DNA of 12,810 nt from an uncultured bacterium. Lineage in GTDB: Bacteria > Methylomirabilota > Methylomirabilia > Rokubacteriales > CSP1-6. Made by a program: the position numbers and the translations under genes. The stretch lies in the NCBI GenBank assembly GCA_946479205.1, contig CAMLFJ010000033.1, positions 1 to 12,810 of the forward strand, given 5' to 3'. The notes under the pieces are model-generated. The model was not told the origin of the DNA. It worked only from the letters and a program-made list of their open reading frames with translations, and made no database searches. Position 1 is the first letter of the stretch. The number at the start of each line of letters is the position of its first letter. Below are positions 1-7,788 of this stretch, piece by piece.

Positions 1-949
<949 letters not shown>

Positions 950-950
<1 letters not shown>

Positions 951-1435
951 CATCGCTTCACCCGCCCGAACGCCACGACTTCGAGCCTCGCCTTCGTCAC
1001 CAGCCGGCGCGGAATCTCGCGCCGCGCTCCCACCGTCTCCTCCAGGGTCAGCGCCCCCGGGGACACCTCCAGGAGCTTGCCCGAGAACTCCGTGCGCCCC
1101 TCCATCGGCTCGGCCACCCAGCAGTGGATGTCCCGGCCGATCGCCCAGGCCAGCTCACGGTCCTTCTTCAGCACCCGGTCGAGCCCCGGCGAGGACACTT
1201 CGAGATCGTAGGAGGGCTCGATGAGTCCGGACACGTCCAGCACGTCGCCGGCCTCCCGGCTGAAGGCCTGGCAATCGGCGATGCCCACGCCGCCCGGCTT
1301 GTCCACGAAGAGGCGAAGCACCCAGCGCCGGCCTTCCCGGCGCCACTCGCTGTCGATCAGGCTCATGCCGCGCGAGGCGAGCACAGGCGCCACGACCGCC
1401 TCGATCCGGTCGAGCCACTGTGCATCTTCCGCCAT
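950..1435 (-). CDS. rimP: Ribosome maturation factor RimP
   Basis: RimP assists assembly of the 30S ribosomal subunit in the cytoplasm. The 161-residue product has the normal family length. It shows the N-terminal alpha/beta domain (about 1-85), the hallmark YDLEVSSPGLDR at 76-87, and a C-terminal SH3-like beta domain (about 90-158) with a basic end (RVKR). I chose ATG 1435 over an in-frame TTG at 1450 because a strong GGAGG (1446-1442) lies 6 bases upstream of the ATG, while the TTG would fall in the poly-T tract of the upstream hairpin. It is the first gene of the rimP-nusA unit. Its stop codon overlaps the nusA start, which is the standard bacterial pairing. It has its own promoter and a hairpin directly upstream (described separately). 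Confidence 0.96.
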
Positions 1436-1439
1436 GCCG

Positions 1440-1446
1440 CCCCTCC
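1440..1446 (-). promoter_or_regulatory. Strong Shine-Dalgarno of rimP
   Basis: GGAGGGG on the minus strand lies just upstream of ATG 1435, with GGAGG ending 6 bases from it. It decides the rimP start. It begins only 2 bases after the poly-T tract of the preceding hairpin, so the hairpin does not itself bury the ribosome binding site. It is one of the best Shine-Dalgarno sites in the window. Confidence 0.75.
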
Positions 1447-1448
1447 AC

Positions 1449-1478
1449 AAAAAAAAGTGGGCGACGGCCCACTTTTTT
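1449..1478 (-). terminator. Perfect intrinsic terminator-like hairpin between proS and rimP
   Basis: Read on the minus strand, a GTGGGC / GCCCAC stem with a four-base loop (CGTC) is flanked by six A on the 5' side and eight T on the 3' side, so the stem can extend to 12 base pairs and ends in U8 RNA. This is a textbook Rho-independent terminator, and because of the A-tract it would also work on the opposite strand. It may stop read-through from proS. However, it lies downstream of the predicted rimP promoter and only about 14 bases before the rimP start, so it may also act as an attenuator of rimP-nusA. Confidence 0.85.
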
Positions 1479-1482
1479 CAGG

Positions 1483-1511
1483 ACTTTAGCACAGGGATCG
1501 GGCCCCTGCAA
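1483..1511 (-). promoter_or_regulatory. Predicted sigma-70-type promoter of rimP-nusA
   Basis: On the minus strand TTGCAG (1511-1506) is followed after exactly 17 bases by TAAAGT (1488-1483), and the -10 is preceded by TGC, giving an extended -10. The expected transcription start is about 1476-1479, immediately at the 5' foot of the terminator hairpin at 1449-1478. It sits in the gap between proS (stop at 1543) and rimP. It is the clearest promoter in this GC-rich window. The prediction rests on sequence only. Confidence 0.6.
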
Positions 1512-1542
1512 GCGGTGCAGGCGCCCGGGACGGCGGGCCGGC

Positions 1543-3240
1543 TTATGAAATCGTTTGCGCCATCTCCCGGACCGCCGCGACCACCTCCGCCTTGGGTACC
1601 CGGCGGTCGGCCCGGGTGCCCCGCTGGCGCAGCTCGACCACACCCTCCTTGGCGAGGGCATTGCCGACGGTCACCCGGAGGGGGATCCCGAGCAGGTCGG
1701 CGTCCTTGAACTTGACGCCGGCCCGCTCCTCGCGGTCGTCCATGAGCACGTCGAACCCGGCCGCCCGGAGATCCCGGTAGATCTCCTCGGCGGCGGCCAT
1801 CTGCGCGGCATCCTTGACCGCGACCGGCACCAGGTGCACGTGGAAGGGCGCGATCGCCCAGGGCCAGACGATGCCATCCGCGTCGTGGCGCTGCTCCACC
1901 GCGGCCGCCGCGATCCGGGCCGGGCCGATGCCGTAGGAGCCCATGACGATCGGCTGCTGCTGGCCGCGCTCGTCGAGGTAGTTGGCGCCCAGCGGGACGG
2001 AGTACTGGGTGCCGAGCTTGAAGATGTTGCCCACCTCGATGACCCGCTCGATCCGCAGCGGCTTGCCGCAGGTCGGGCAGCCCTCTCCGGCCAGGGCCAC
2101 CTGCAGGTCTGCCCACTCGCACGCGAAGTCCTGCCCCGGCGCCACCCCGGTCAGGTGGAAGCCGTCGCGGTTGGCGCCGACCACGTACCACCCCGCGCGC
2201 AAGGATTCGTCCGCGATGACACGGGCGCCACGGACCCCGACCGGGCCGATCGAGCCCGGCGTCACGCCGAGATGCTGCTTGACCTCCTCCGGGGACGCGG
2301 CCCGCGCTTCCGCCTTGAGGGCGCGGGCCAGCTTGCGCTCGTGGAGCGCGTGATCACCGCGCACCAGGGCCAGCACCGGGCCGTCGGGTCCCATGAAGAC
2401 CAGCGACTTGATGGTGCCGGCCGGATCGATCTTGAGCTGAGCCGATACCTCCGCGATGGTGCGCGCGCCCGGCGTGGCCACCTCCTCCGGCTTGCTGGCA
2501 TTGCCGGCCGCCGGCGCGCTCGGCACCCCGCGGGCCAGCTCCACGTTGGCCGCGTAGCCGCAGGCGTCGCAGAGGGCCACGTCGTCCTCGCCGGCCGCGC
2601 TCGGAGCCATGAACTCGTGCGAGCCCGAGCCTCCCATCATGCCGGGATCCGATTGCACCACCACGTAGCTGATCCCGCAGCGCTCGAAGATGCGACAGTA
2701 GGCCTCCTTGTGGGCGTTGTAGGAGACCTCCAGCGCGGCCGCGTCCGGATCGAGGGTGTAGGAGTCCTTCATCAAGAACTCCCGCGTGCGCAGCACACCC
2801 GAGCGGGGCCGCGCCTCGTCCCGCTCCTTGGTCTGGATCTGGTACCAGATCTGCGGCAGCTCCCGGTAGGAGCGGATCTCACGGGCCGCGAGCCAGGCGA
2901 TGACTTCCTCGTGGGTCATGCCGAGGCACATGTCGCGGCCGTTGCGGTCCTTCAGGCGGAACATCTCCCCGCCGATGGCGTCCCAGCGCCCGGACTGCTG
3001 CCAGAGCTCGGCGGGATGGAGCACCGGCATCTCGATCTCCTGCCCGCCGATGCCGTTCATCTCCTCGCGGATGATCGCGTTCACCTTCCCGATCACGCGC
3101 AGGCCGAGCGGGAGGTAGACGTAGATGCCGGCGGCGAGCTGCCGGACGAGCCCGGCGCGCACCATGAGCTTGTGGCTGATGGCTTCCGCGTCGGCGGGAT
3201 CGTCCCGGAGCGTGGGGATCAGCGACCGGGTCCAGCGCAC
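1543..3240 (-). CDS. proS: Prolyl-tRNA synthetase ProRS (bacterial type with editing domain)
   Basis: ProRS is a cytoplasmic class II enzyme that charges tRNA-Pro with proline. The 565-residue length matches bacterial ProRS of the E. coli type. It has the catalytic core with motif 2 (KERDEARPRSGVLRTREF, 138-155), the inserted YbaK-like editing domain (about 225-405, GTIKS with the expected Lys at 278), motif 3 (GSYGIGPARIAAA, 434-446) and a C-terminal anticodon-binding domain (about 465-565). Two Cys pairs, CDAC (224-227) and CPTC (388-391), flank the insertion and may bind zinc. The start is GTG 3240, which overlaps the upstream TAG stop (TAGTG); residues then match the usual ProRS beginning (SLIPTL...PADAEAISHKLMVRAG). 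Longer upstream starts in this frame would run through the ferredoxin gene and are rejected. It is last in the operon and is followed by a terminator hairpin. Confidence 0.96.
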   Translation of the reverse strand: MRWTRSLIPTLRDDPADAEAISHKLMVRAGLVRQLAAGIYVYLPLGLRVIGKVNAIIREEMNGIGGQEIEMPVLHPAELWQQSGRWDAIGGEMFRLKDRNGRDMCLGMTHEEVIAWLAAREIRSYRELPQIWYQIQTKERDEARPRSGVLRTREFLMKDSYTLDPDAAALEVSYNAHKEAYCRIFERCGISYVVVQSDPGMMGGSGSHEFMAPSAAGEDDVALCDACGYAANVELARGVPSAPAAGNASKPEEVATPGARTIAEVSAQLKIDPAGTIKSLVFMGPDGPVLALVRGDHALHERKLARALKAEARAASPEEVKQHLGVTPGSIGPVGVRGARVIADESLRAGWYVVGANRDGFHLTGVAPGQDFACEWADLQVALAGEGCPTCGKPLRIERVIEVGNIFKLGTQYSVPLGANYLDERGQQQPIVMGSYGIGPARIAAAAVEQRHDADGIVWPWAIAPFHVHLVPVAVKDAAQMAAAEEIYRDLRAAGFDVLMDDREERAGVKFKDADLLGIPLRVTVGNALAKEGVVELRQRGTRADRRVPKAEVVAAVREMAQTIS

Positions 3241-3563
3241 TACTTGACCTTGTTGGCGCCCTTGACGCCCGGATCGTAGAGCAGGCGCTTGACCGGCACC
3301 CCGTTCAGGAGATGCGATTCGAGGATCTCGGGGAGGTCGCCCTCCTGGACCCCCGCGTACCAGACGTTCTCCGGGTAGACCACGATCATCGGCCCGTGAC
3401 CGCACTGGGAGAAGCAGCCCGCCTTGTTGACGCGGACCTCGACCTGGCGGCCGGCGGTGACCACGCCCGCCCGCAGGGTCTTGACGTACTTCTCGACGTC
3501 GCCCTGGACCGGGCAGCGGTCGCCCGCCGTGCACACGAACACGTGCCGCGCGTACTGTCCCAT
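3240..3563 (-). CDS. Thioredoxin-like [2Fe-2S] ferredoxin (COG3411-type)
   Basis: This 107-residue protein resembles thioredoxin-fold [2Fe-2S] ferredoxins such as Aquifex Fd and the related subunit domains of NuoE/hydrogenases. Four Cys are placed as expected: C11 and C17 near the N-terminus, then C50 and C54 (GCFSQCGHGP). The 32-residue spacing from C17 to C50 and CxxxC at 50-54 match what I recall of the Aquifex protein, but the first pair is closer together (five residues between, against about twelve). The end of the fold has the family pattern VVYPENVWYAGV (61-72) and a PEILESHLL helix. ATG 3563 overlaps the rseP stop (TGATG), and its own stop overlaps the proS start (TAGTG), so it is probably translated by coupling. 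Its physiological partner is unknown; an electron-transfer role is inferred from the family only. Confidence 0.9.
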   Translation of the reverse strand: MGQYARHVFVCTAGDRCPVQGDVEKYVKTLRAGVVTAGRQVEVRVNKAGCFSQCGHGPMIVVYPENVWYAGVQEGDLPEILESHLLNGVPVKRLLYDPGVKGANKVK

Positions 3564-4918
3564 CAGAAGAGTCCGATCCGTTTGAAGTCGTTGTAGAACG
3601 CGAACACCATGAGCAGCATGAGCAGCGCGAATCCCACCTGCTGGGCGACCTCCCGCTTGCGCACCGAGAGGGGCCGGCCCAGCACCGCCTCGAACGCGAA
3701 GAAGAGCAGGTGGCCGCCGTCGAGCATGGGCACCGGCAGCAGGTTGAGCAGGAACAGGTTGACGCTGATCACCGCGGTGAAGAGGGCCAGGCTGACCAGG
3801 CCCTGGCGCGCCTGCTCACCCGCGGTCTTGGCGATCTGGATCGGGCCTCCGATGTTGCTCCGGTCGAGCTGGCCGACCACGATCTTGTAGAGGCCGAGCC
3901 CGGTCTTCACCGTGACGTCGGTGGACCACGCGAGCCCTTCCCACATCGCGGAGAGCGGGTTCGAGCGGACCATGAGGGTGGCGCCGCCCGGGCGGATCCC
4001 CACCAGGCCGACCTCCATCTCCTTGCCGTCGGGACCCGGGACCTTGCCCTTCTTGGGCGTGACCGTGATCGCGAGGGTCTCGGTCCCTCGCTTGACCTCG
4101 AGCCGAGTGGGCTGCCCCGCGCGCTGGTGGATCTTCTCGGCCAGCTCGTCCCACGACATGACCGGCTGGCCCTCGAGCGCGACCACCACGTCGGCCGCCT
4201 TGAGCCCCGCCTGCTCGGCGGGATCGCCCGGGATGACGTCGCCGATGGCGGGCGCCAGGTACGGCGAGGCGCCGATCTCCCACACCAGCTGGTCGTCGCC
4301 GAAGAGGTCCTTGCGCTTGGCCTGCACCGGGGTCAGCGTGACCGTTCGCGGGCCGCCGTCGCGCCCCTGCACCGTCACGTCGAGCGGGCGACCGGTGGCG
4401 GTCTGGACCACGCGGGCGAGATCCTCCCAGTACTGCACCGGCTTGCCGTCCACCGCGGTGATGCGGTCGCCGGTCCGGAGCCCGGCCTGCGCGGCGGGTC
4501 CGCCCTCGGTCACGCGCCCCACCTCGGCCGGCGCCACCGCCCGGCCGATGAACATGAACATCGCGGCGGCGATGAGGACGGCGAGGACGAAGTTCATCGC
4601 GGGTCCGGCGAAGACGATCAGGAAGCGGGCGGCGAGCGACTTGCTGTTGAAGGCCTTGGCCGGATCCACCGTGGCCGCCCGGCCGCCTTCCAGCGGATTC
4701 TCGTCGTCCCCCATCATCTTCACGTAGCCGCCCATCGGGATCAGGGAGAGGCAGTACTCCGTCTCCTTGCCCCGGAAGCGCCAGAGCACGGGCCCGAAGC
4801 CGACCGAGAACCGCTCGACCCCCACCCCGCAGAGCCGGGCCATGAAGAAGTGGCCGAGCTCGTGCACGATGATGAGGATGCCGAGCACCACCACGAACGA
4901 GACAAGCGTCGTTGCCAT
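3563..4918 (-). CDS. rseP: RseP-type site-2 intramembrane zinc metalloprotease
   Basis: RseP is an inner-membrane site-2 protease that cuts transmembrane segments, classically the anti-sigma factor RseA, and clears signal-peptide remnants. The 451-residue product has the zinc motif HELGH (19-23) in the first membrane helix and FAGPAMN (103-109) in the second. Two periplasmic PDZ domains follow (about 130-200 and 222-290), then GGPIQIA (357-363), and NLLPVPMLDGG (392-402) supplies the third zinc ligand D400. The last membrane helix is about 428-446. ATG 4918 is preceded by AGGGG (4927-4923) 4 bases upstream, and the gap after the dxr stop is 7 bases. No rseA, sigE or degS is in this window, so the substrate cannot be told. 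bamA, which often follows rseP in Proteobacteria, is absent; a ferredoxin gene follows instead. Confidence 0.97.
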   Translation of the reverse strand: MATTLVSFVVVLGILIIVHELGHFFMARLCGVGVERFSVGFGPVLWRFRGKETEYCLSLIPMGGYVKMMGDDENPLEGGRAATVDPAKAFNSKSLAARFLIVFAGPAMNFVLAVLIAAAMFMFIGRAVAPAEVGRVTEGGPAAQAGLRTGDRITAVDGKPVQYWEDLARVVQTATGRPLDVTVQGRDGGPRTVTLTPVQAKRKDLFGDDQLVWEIGASPYLAPAIGDVIPGDPAEQAGLKAADVVVALEGQPVMSWDELAEKIHQRAGQPTRLEVKRGTETLAITVTPKKGKVPGPDGKEMEVGLVGIRPGGATLMVRSNPLSAMWEGLAWSTDVTVKTGLGLYKIVVGQLDRSNIGGPIQIAKTAGEQARQGLVSLALFTAVISVNLFLLNLLPVPMLDGGHLLFFAFEAVLGRPLSVRKREVAQQVGFALLMLLMVFAFYNDFKRIGLF

Positions 4919-4925
4919 GAGGCCC

Positions 4926-6101
4926 CTATCTCATCGCGGCCGCGACCCCGCCGGGCAGCCAGTCCCGCACCGCCGCCCGCGTCCGGGTGTCAACGTCCAC
5001 GCACGTGTCGATACTGTCGAGCGCCCGCGCGGGCACTCGCGCCAGCGCTTCCGCGATCAGCTCGGGTATCTGGGTGAACCGGATGCGTCCGTCGAGGAAC
5101 GCGGCGACCGCGATCTCGTTGGCCGCGTTCAGGATGACCGGCGCGCAGCCGCCTTCGAGCAGGGCCCGACGCGCCAGGCCGAGGCACGGGAAGCGCTCCA
5201 CGTCCGGCTCCTCGAAGGTGAGCGCTCCGACCCGGGTGAGATCCAGGCGCTCGGCCGGACAGGGCAGGCGCTGCGGGTACGTGAGCGCGTAGAGGATCGG
5301 GATGCCCATGTCGGCCACGCCGAGCTGGGCGATGACCGACCCGTCCACGTACTCGACCATCGAGTGCACGATGGACTGCGGGTGCACCACCACCTGCACC
5401 TGCGCGGGAGTCAGGTCGAAGAGCCAGCGGGCCTCGATGACCTCGAGCCCCTTGTTCATGAGGGTCGCGGAGTCCACCGTGATCTTGGCGCCCATCCGCC
5501 ACGTGGGATGGTTCAGCGCCTCCTCCACCGTGACCTTCGCGAGGTCCGCCGCCTTCATGGTCCGGAACGGCCCGCCGGACGCGGTGAGGAGCACCCGGCC
5601 CACCTCGGAGCGGTTGTGGCCTTCGAGGCACTGGAAGACCGCGCTGTGCTCGGAATCCACCGGCAGCAGCGGCACCCCGCGCTCGCGGGCCGCCGCGGTC
5701 ATCAGGCTGCCCGCCATCACCAGCGTCTCCTTGTTGGCGAGCGCGATGCTCTTGCCGCTCTTGATCGCGGCCATGGTGGGCAGGAGGCCCGCGCCGCCCA
5801 CGATGTCGGAGAGCACCACGTCGGCCTCCACCTCCCCGGCGAGCGTCACGATGCCGGCGGGGCCGGCGAGCAGCTCGGGGCACGAGGATCCGAGCGCGCG
5901 CGCCACCGCGTCGATCGCGGCCGCGTCGTCGAGGGCGAGGGCCCGCGGCCGGTGACGGCGGCAGAGCTCGGCGAGCAGCTCCGGGTTGGAGCCGCGCGCG
6001 GCCATGCCCTCCACCCGGAAGTCCTCGGGGAAATGCTCGGCCAGCTCCAGGGTGCGCCGCCCCACCGAGCCGCTCACCCCCAGCACGATCAGCCGTTTCA
6101 T
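4926..6101 (-). CDS. dxr: 1-deoxy-D-xylulose 5-phosphate reductoisomerase (IspC/Dxr)
   Basis: Dxr converts 1-deoxy-D-xylulose 5-phosphate to 2-C-methyl-D-erythritol 4-phosphate with NADPH, the committed step of the MEP isoprenoid pathway, in the cytoplasm. The 391-residue product is of normal length. It shows the nucleotide-binding loop GVSGSVG (8-14), NKET (123-126), the metal ligands in PVDSEHSA (D149, E151), SGGPFR (175-180), the flexible loop around HPTWRMG (198-204) with Trp 201, and VDSATLMNKGLE (209-220) whose E220 is the third metal ligand. ATG 6101 overlaps the cdsA stop as ATGA, which fixes the start; a longer open frame upstream is only a shadow of cdsA. With uppS and cdsA it forms the usual isoprenoid/lipid precursor block. 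Residues look intact, so it should be active and fosmidomycin-type inhibitors should bind. Confidence 0.97.
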   Translation of the reverse strand: MKRLIVLGVSGSVGRRTLELAEHFPEDFRVEGMAARGSNPELLAELCRRHRPRALALDDAAAIDAVARALGSSCPELLAGPAGIVTLAGEVEADVVLSDIVGGAGLLPTMAAIKSGKSIALANKETLVMAGSLMTAAARERGVPLLPVDSEHSAVFQCLEGHNRSEVGRVLLTASGGPFRTMKAADLAKVTVEEALNHPTWRMGAKITVDSATLMNKGLEVIEARWLFDLTPAQVQVVVHPQSIVHSMVEYVDGSVIAQLGVADMGIPILYALTYPQRLPCPAERLDLTRVGALTFEEPDVERFPCLGLARRALLEGGCAPVILNAANEIAVAAFLDGRIRFTQIPELIAEALARVPARALDSIDTCVDVDTRTRAAVRDWLPGGVAAAMR

Positions 6102-6967
6102 GCGCTCAGGGACCTCGCGTACGTCGCGTAGTAGAGGAGGACCGGCGTGTTGATGAGCAGGCTGTCCATCCGGTCGAGCATCCCGCCGTGTCCCGGGATG
6201 AGCCGCCCGGTGTCCTTGGTGCCGACGCTCCGCTTGATCGCGGACTCGAGGAGATCGCCGGCCTGGCCGACCACCCCGAGCAGGAGCCCGACCACCACCG
6301 CGCTCTCGAGCGAGAGCGCCGGGAAGAACGTCGCCCGCGCGCCCACCGCGGCCAGCACCGACATCACGAGCTGCGCGAGCGCGCCCTCCACCGTCTTGCG
6401 CGGGCTGATCGACGGGGCCAGCTTGTGGCGGCCCACGCTGGAGCCAACCAGGTACGCGGCGGTCTCGCCGAGCCAGGTGACCGAGACCAGCAGCAGGATC
6501 CACTCCCGCCCCGCCTCCAGATCCCGCAGCCAGAAGGTGTAGCCGAGCAGCCAGTTCACGTAGCAGACCCCGAAGAGGGTCACCGCCACCGGCTCCCAGG
6601 CCGGCCGATTCGCCGGCGGCCGCAGCAGCCCGACCGCGAGCACCGCGAGCAGCACGGTGGTGAACACCACCCGCTCGGACACCGGCAGCGCGAAGCTCGC
6701 GGTCACCAGCGAGCCACCCACCAGTCCCAGCACGCGGAAGGTCCGCACGCCCGCCCGCTCGAACATGCCGGTGAATTCCCACTGGCCGAGCGCGCCCGCG
6801 AGCACCATGACCGCCCCGAACAGCCAGACCGGCCCGACCGCCACCATCCACACGAACAGGGGCAGGAGGATCAGCGTGCTCAGGAGCCGGCGCCCGAGAC
6901 TTCCACGGTGGGGAGGGATCAGCTGGTCCACCGATCCGGCGAGCGGCACGCCCTGCGCCCTCGCCAT
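6098..6967 (-). CDS. cdsA: Phosphatidate cytidylyltransferase (CDP-diacylglycerol synthase)
   Basis: CdsA is an integral inner-membrane enzyme that makes CDP-diacylglycerol from phosphatidic acid and CTP, the precursor of bacterial phospholipids. The 289-residue product has many hydrophobic segments starting at about residue 28. It has the SISPRKTVEG motif (186-195) and the full CDP-DAG synthase signature at 242-268, including KR (245-246), KD (251-252), PGHGG (258-262) and DRMD (265-268). ATG 6967 overlaps the uppS stop (TGATG) and has AAGG (6976-6973) 5 bases upstream. Its stop overlaps the dxr start. At the position where most family members have an Asp before T/S-x-AY it has Glu 168 (LGETAAY), a conservative but noteworthy change. 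The 20-residue N-terminal stretch before the first helix is predicted to be cytoplasmic. Confidence 0.95.
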   Translation of the reverse strand: MARAQGVPLAGSVDQLIPPHRGSLGRRLLSTLILLPLFVWMVAVGPVWLFGAVMVLAGALGQWEFTGMFERAGVRTFRVLGLVGGSLVTASFALPVSERVVFTTVLLAVLAVGLLRPPANRPAWEPVAVTLFGVCYVNWLLGYTFWLRDLEAGREWILLLVSVTWLGETAAYLVGSSVGRHKLAPSISPRKTVEGALAQLVMSVLAAVGARATFFPALSLESAVVVGLLLGVVGQAGDLLESAIKRSVGTKDTGRLIPGHGGMLDRMDSLLINTPVLLYYATYARSLSA

Positions 6968-7749
6968 CAAACCCTTCCGAAACGGCGGTCCCGCTGCTGG
7001 AAGTCGGCGACCGCGAGACAGAACTCGCGCGCGCCGAAGTCCGGCCAGAGGGTCGGCGTCATCCACAGCTCGGTGTAGGCGACCTGCCACAGGAGGAAGT
7101 TGGACAGGCGCTGCTCCCCGCTCGTGCGGATCAGCAGGTCCGGATCGGGGATGCCGTCGGTGTAGAGCGCACGGGAGACGCGGACCTCGTCGATGTCTTC
7201 CGGGCGCAGCCGTCCGCTCTGCACCTCGCGGGCGAGCGCGCGTACCGCGTCCACCAGCTCGTCGCGGCCGCCGTAGTTGAAGGCCATCAGGAGGTTGAGG
7301 CCGGTGTTGCGCGACGTGGTCTCGATGAGCCGCTGGATGCGCTCGCCCACCCGCGCGGGCACGCCGGCCGCGCGGCCGATCACCCGGAAGCGGACGTTGC
7401 GCTCCATGAGCTCCGGCAGCTCGCGCTCGATCGAGCGCTCGAGCAGGGTCATCAGGGTGGACACTTCCTGGTGGGGGCGCTTCCAGTTCTCCGAGGAGAA
7501 CGCGTAGACGGTGAGGAACTCGATACCGAGCTCGCCCGCCGCGCGCACAACCGCACGAACCGACTTCACGCCCTCGCCGTGCCCGGCCACGCGCGGCAGC
7601 CCGCGGTTGGTCGCCCACCGCCCGTTGCCGTCCATGATGACCGCCACGTGGCGCGGGATCGGGCCGGCCTGGATGCGCCGCTTGAGATCGTCCTCGTGGA
7701 GCGTCGACAGCTCCGACACCGCCGCGGAGATCCCGGCCTTCGCCGCCAT
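6967..7749 (-). CDS. uppS: Isoprenyl transferase / undecaprenyl diphosphate synthase
   Basis: UppS adds eight isopentenyl units to farnesyl diphosphate to give the C55 carrier used for peptidoglycan and other wall polymers. The 260-residue product contains MDGNGRWA (39-46) with catalytic D40, the FSSENW loop (84-89), and RTSGEQRLSNFLLWQ (208-222) followed by AYTE with the metal ligand E227. The distance from D40 to E227 (187 residues) equals that of E. coli D26 to E213. Relative to E. coli it has about 14 extra N-terminal residues. ATG 7749 is the only upstream in-frame ATG because TGA lies three codons earlier. No Shine-Dalgarno precedes it, and the message may be leaderless. A GTG at codon 11 is a less likely alternative. 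It opens the coupled block to cdsA, dxr, rseP, ferredoxin and proS. Confidence 0.96.
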   Translation of the reverse strand: MAAKAGISAAVSELSTLHEDDLKRRIQAGPIPRHVAVIMDGNGRWATNRGLPRVAGHGEGVKSVRAVVRAAGELGIEFLTVYAFSSENWKRPHQEVSTLMTLLERSIERELPELMERNVRFRVIGRAAGVPARVGERIQRLIETTSRNTGLNLLMAFNYGGRDELVDAVRALAREVQSGRLRPEDIDEVRVSRALYTDGIPDPDLLIRTSGEQRLSNFLLWQVAYTELWMTPTLWPDFGAREFCLAVADFQQRDRRFGRV

Positions 7750-7757
7750 ATCGGGTC

Positions 7758-7787
7758 ATGTTACGTGAGCCCCCCCGGAATTGCCAG
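7758..7787 (-). promoter_or_regulatory. Possible promoter giving a leaderless uppS transcript
   Basis: On the minus strand CTGGCA (7787-7782) and TAACAT (7763-7758) are 18 bases apart. TAACAT fits the TAnnnT pattern and ends 8 bases before ATG 7749, so a start at the normal distance would fall 1-2 bases before the start codon. This would explain why uppS has no Shine-Dalgarno. Each hexamer matches consensus at only four of six positions. An alternative is TTGTCA (7863-7858) with TGTAAT (7838-7833), but its 19-base spacer is poor. Confidence 0.25.
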
Positions 7788-7788
7788 G

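Noticed and set aside
1555..3279. Long plus-strand open frame (574 codons) opposite proS
   Set aside because: Its product is rich in Arg, Gly, Ala, Leu, Asp and His with no recognisable domain, and it mirrors proS, a clear gene. Long antisense open frames are expected in GC-rich DNA because stop codons are rare there.
3240..3534. A ProRS N-terminal extension (start near 3534)
   Set aside because: The extension would be the ferredoxin gene read in another frame and resembles no ProRS; GTG 3240 at the TAGTG junction gives the normal length and the normal beginning.
3710..6131. Two plus-strand open frames of about 455 codons opposite rseP, dxr and the end of cdsA
   Set aside because: They have no recognisable domains, a His/Arg/Asp-rich composition typical of the antisense of GC-rich genes, and complete overlap with firmly identified genes.
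6967..7759. Minus-strand ATG at 7759 continuing in the cdsA frame through uppS
   Set aside because: The reading frame is open only because of GC content; the translated upstream part is Arg/Gly/Ala-rich noise, and the cdsA N-terminus is well explained by ATG 6967 overlapping the uppS stop with a good Shine-Dalgarno.
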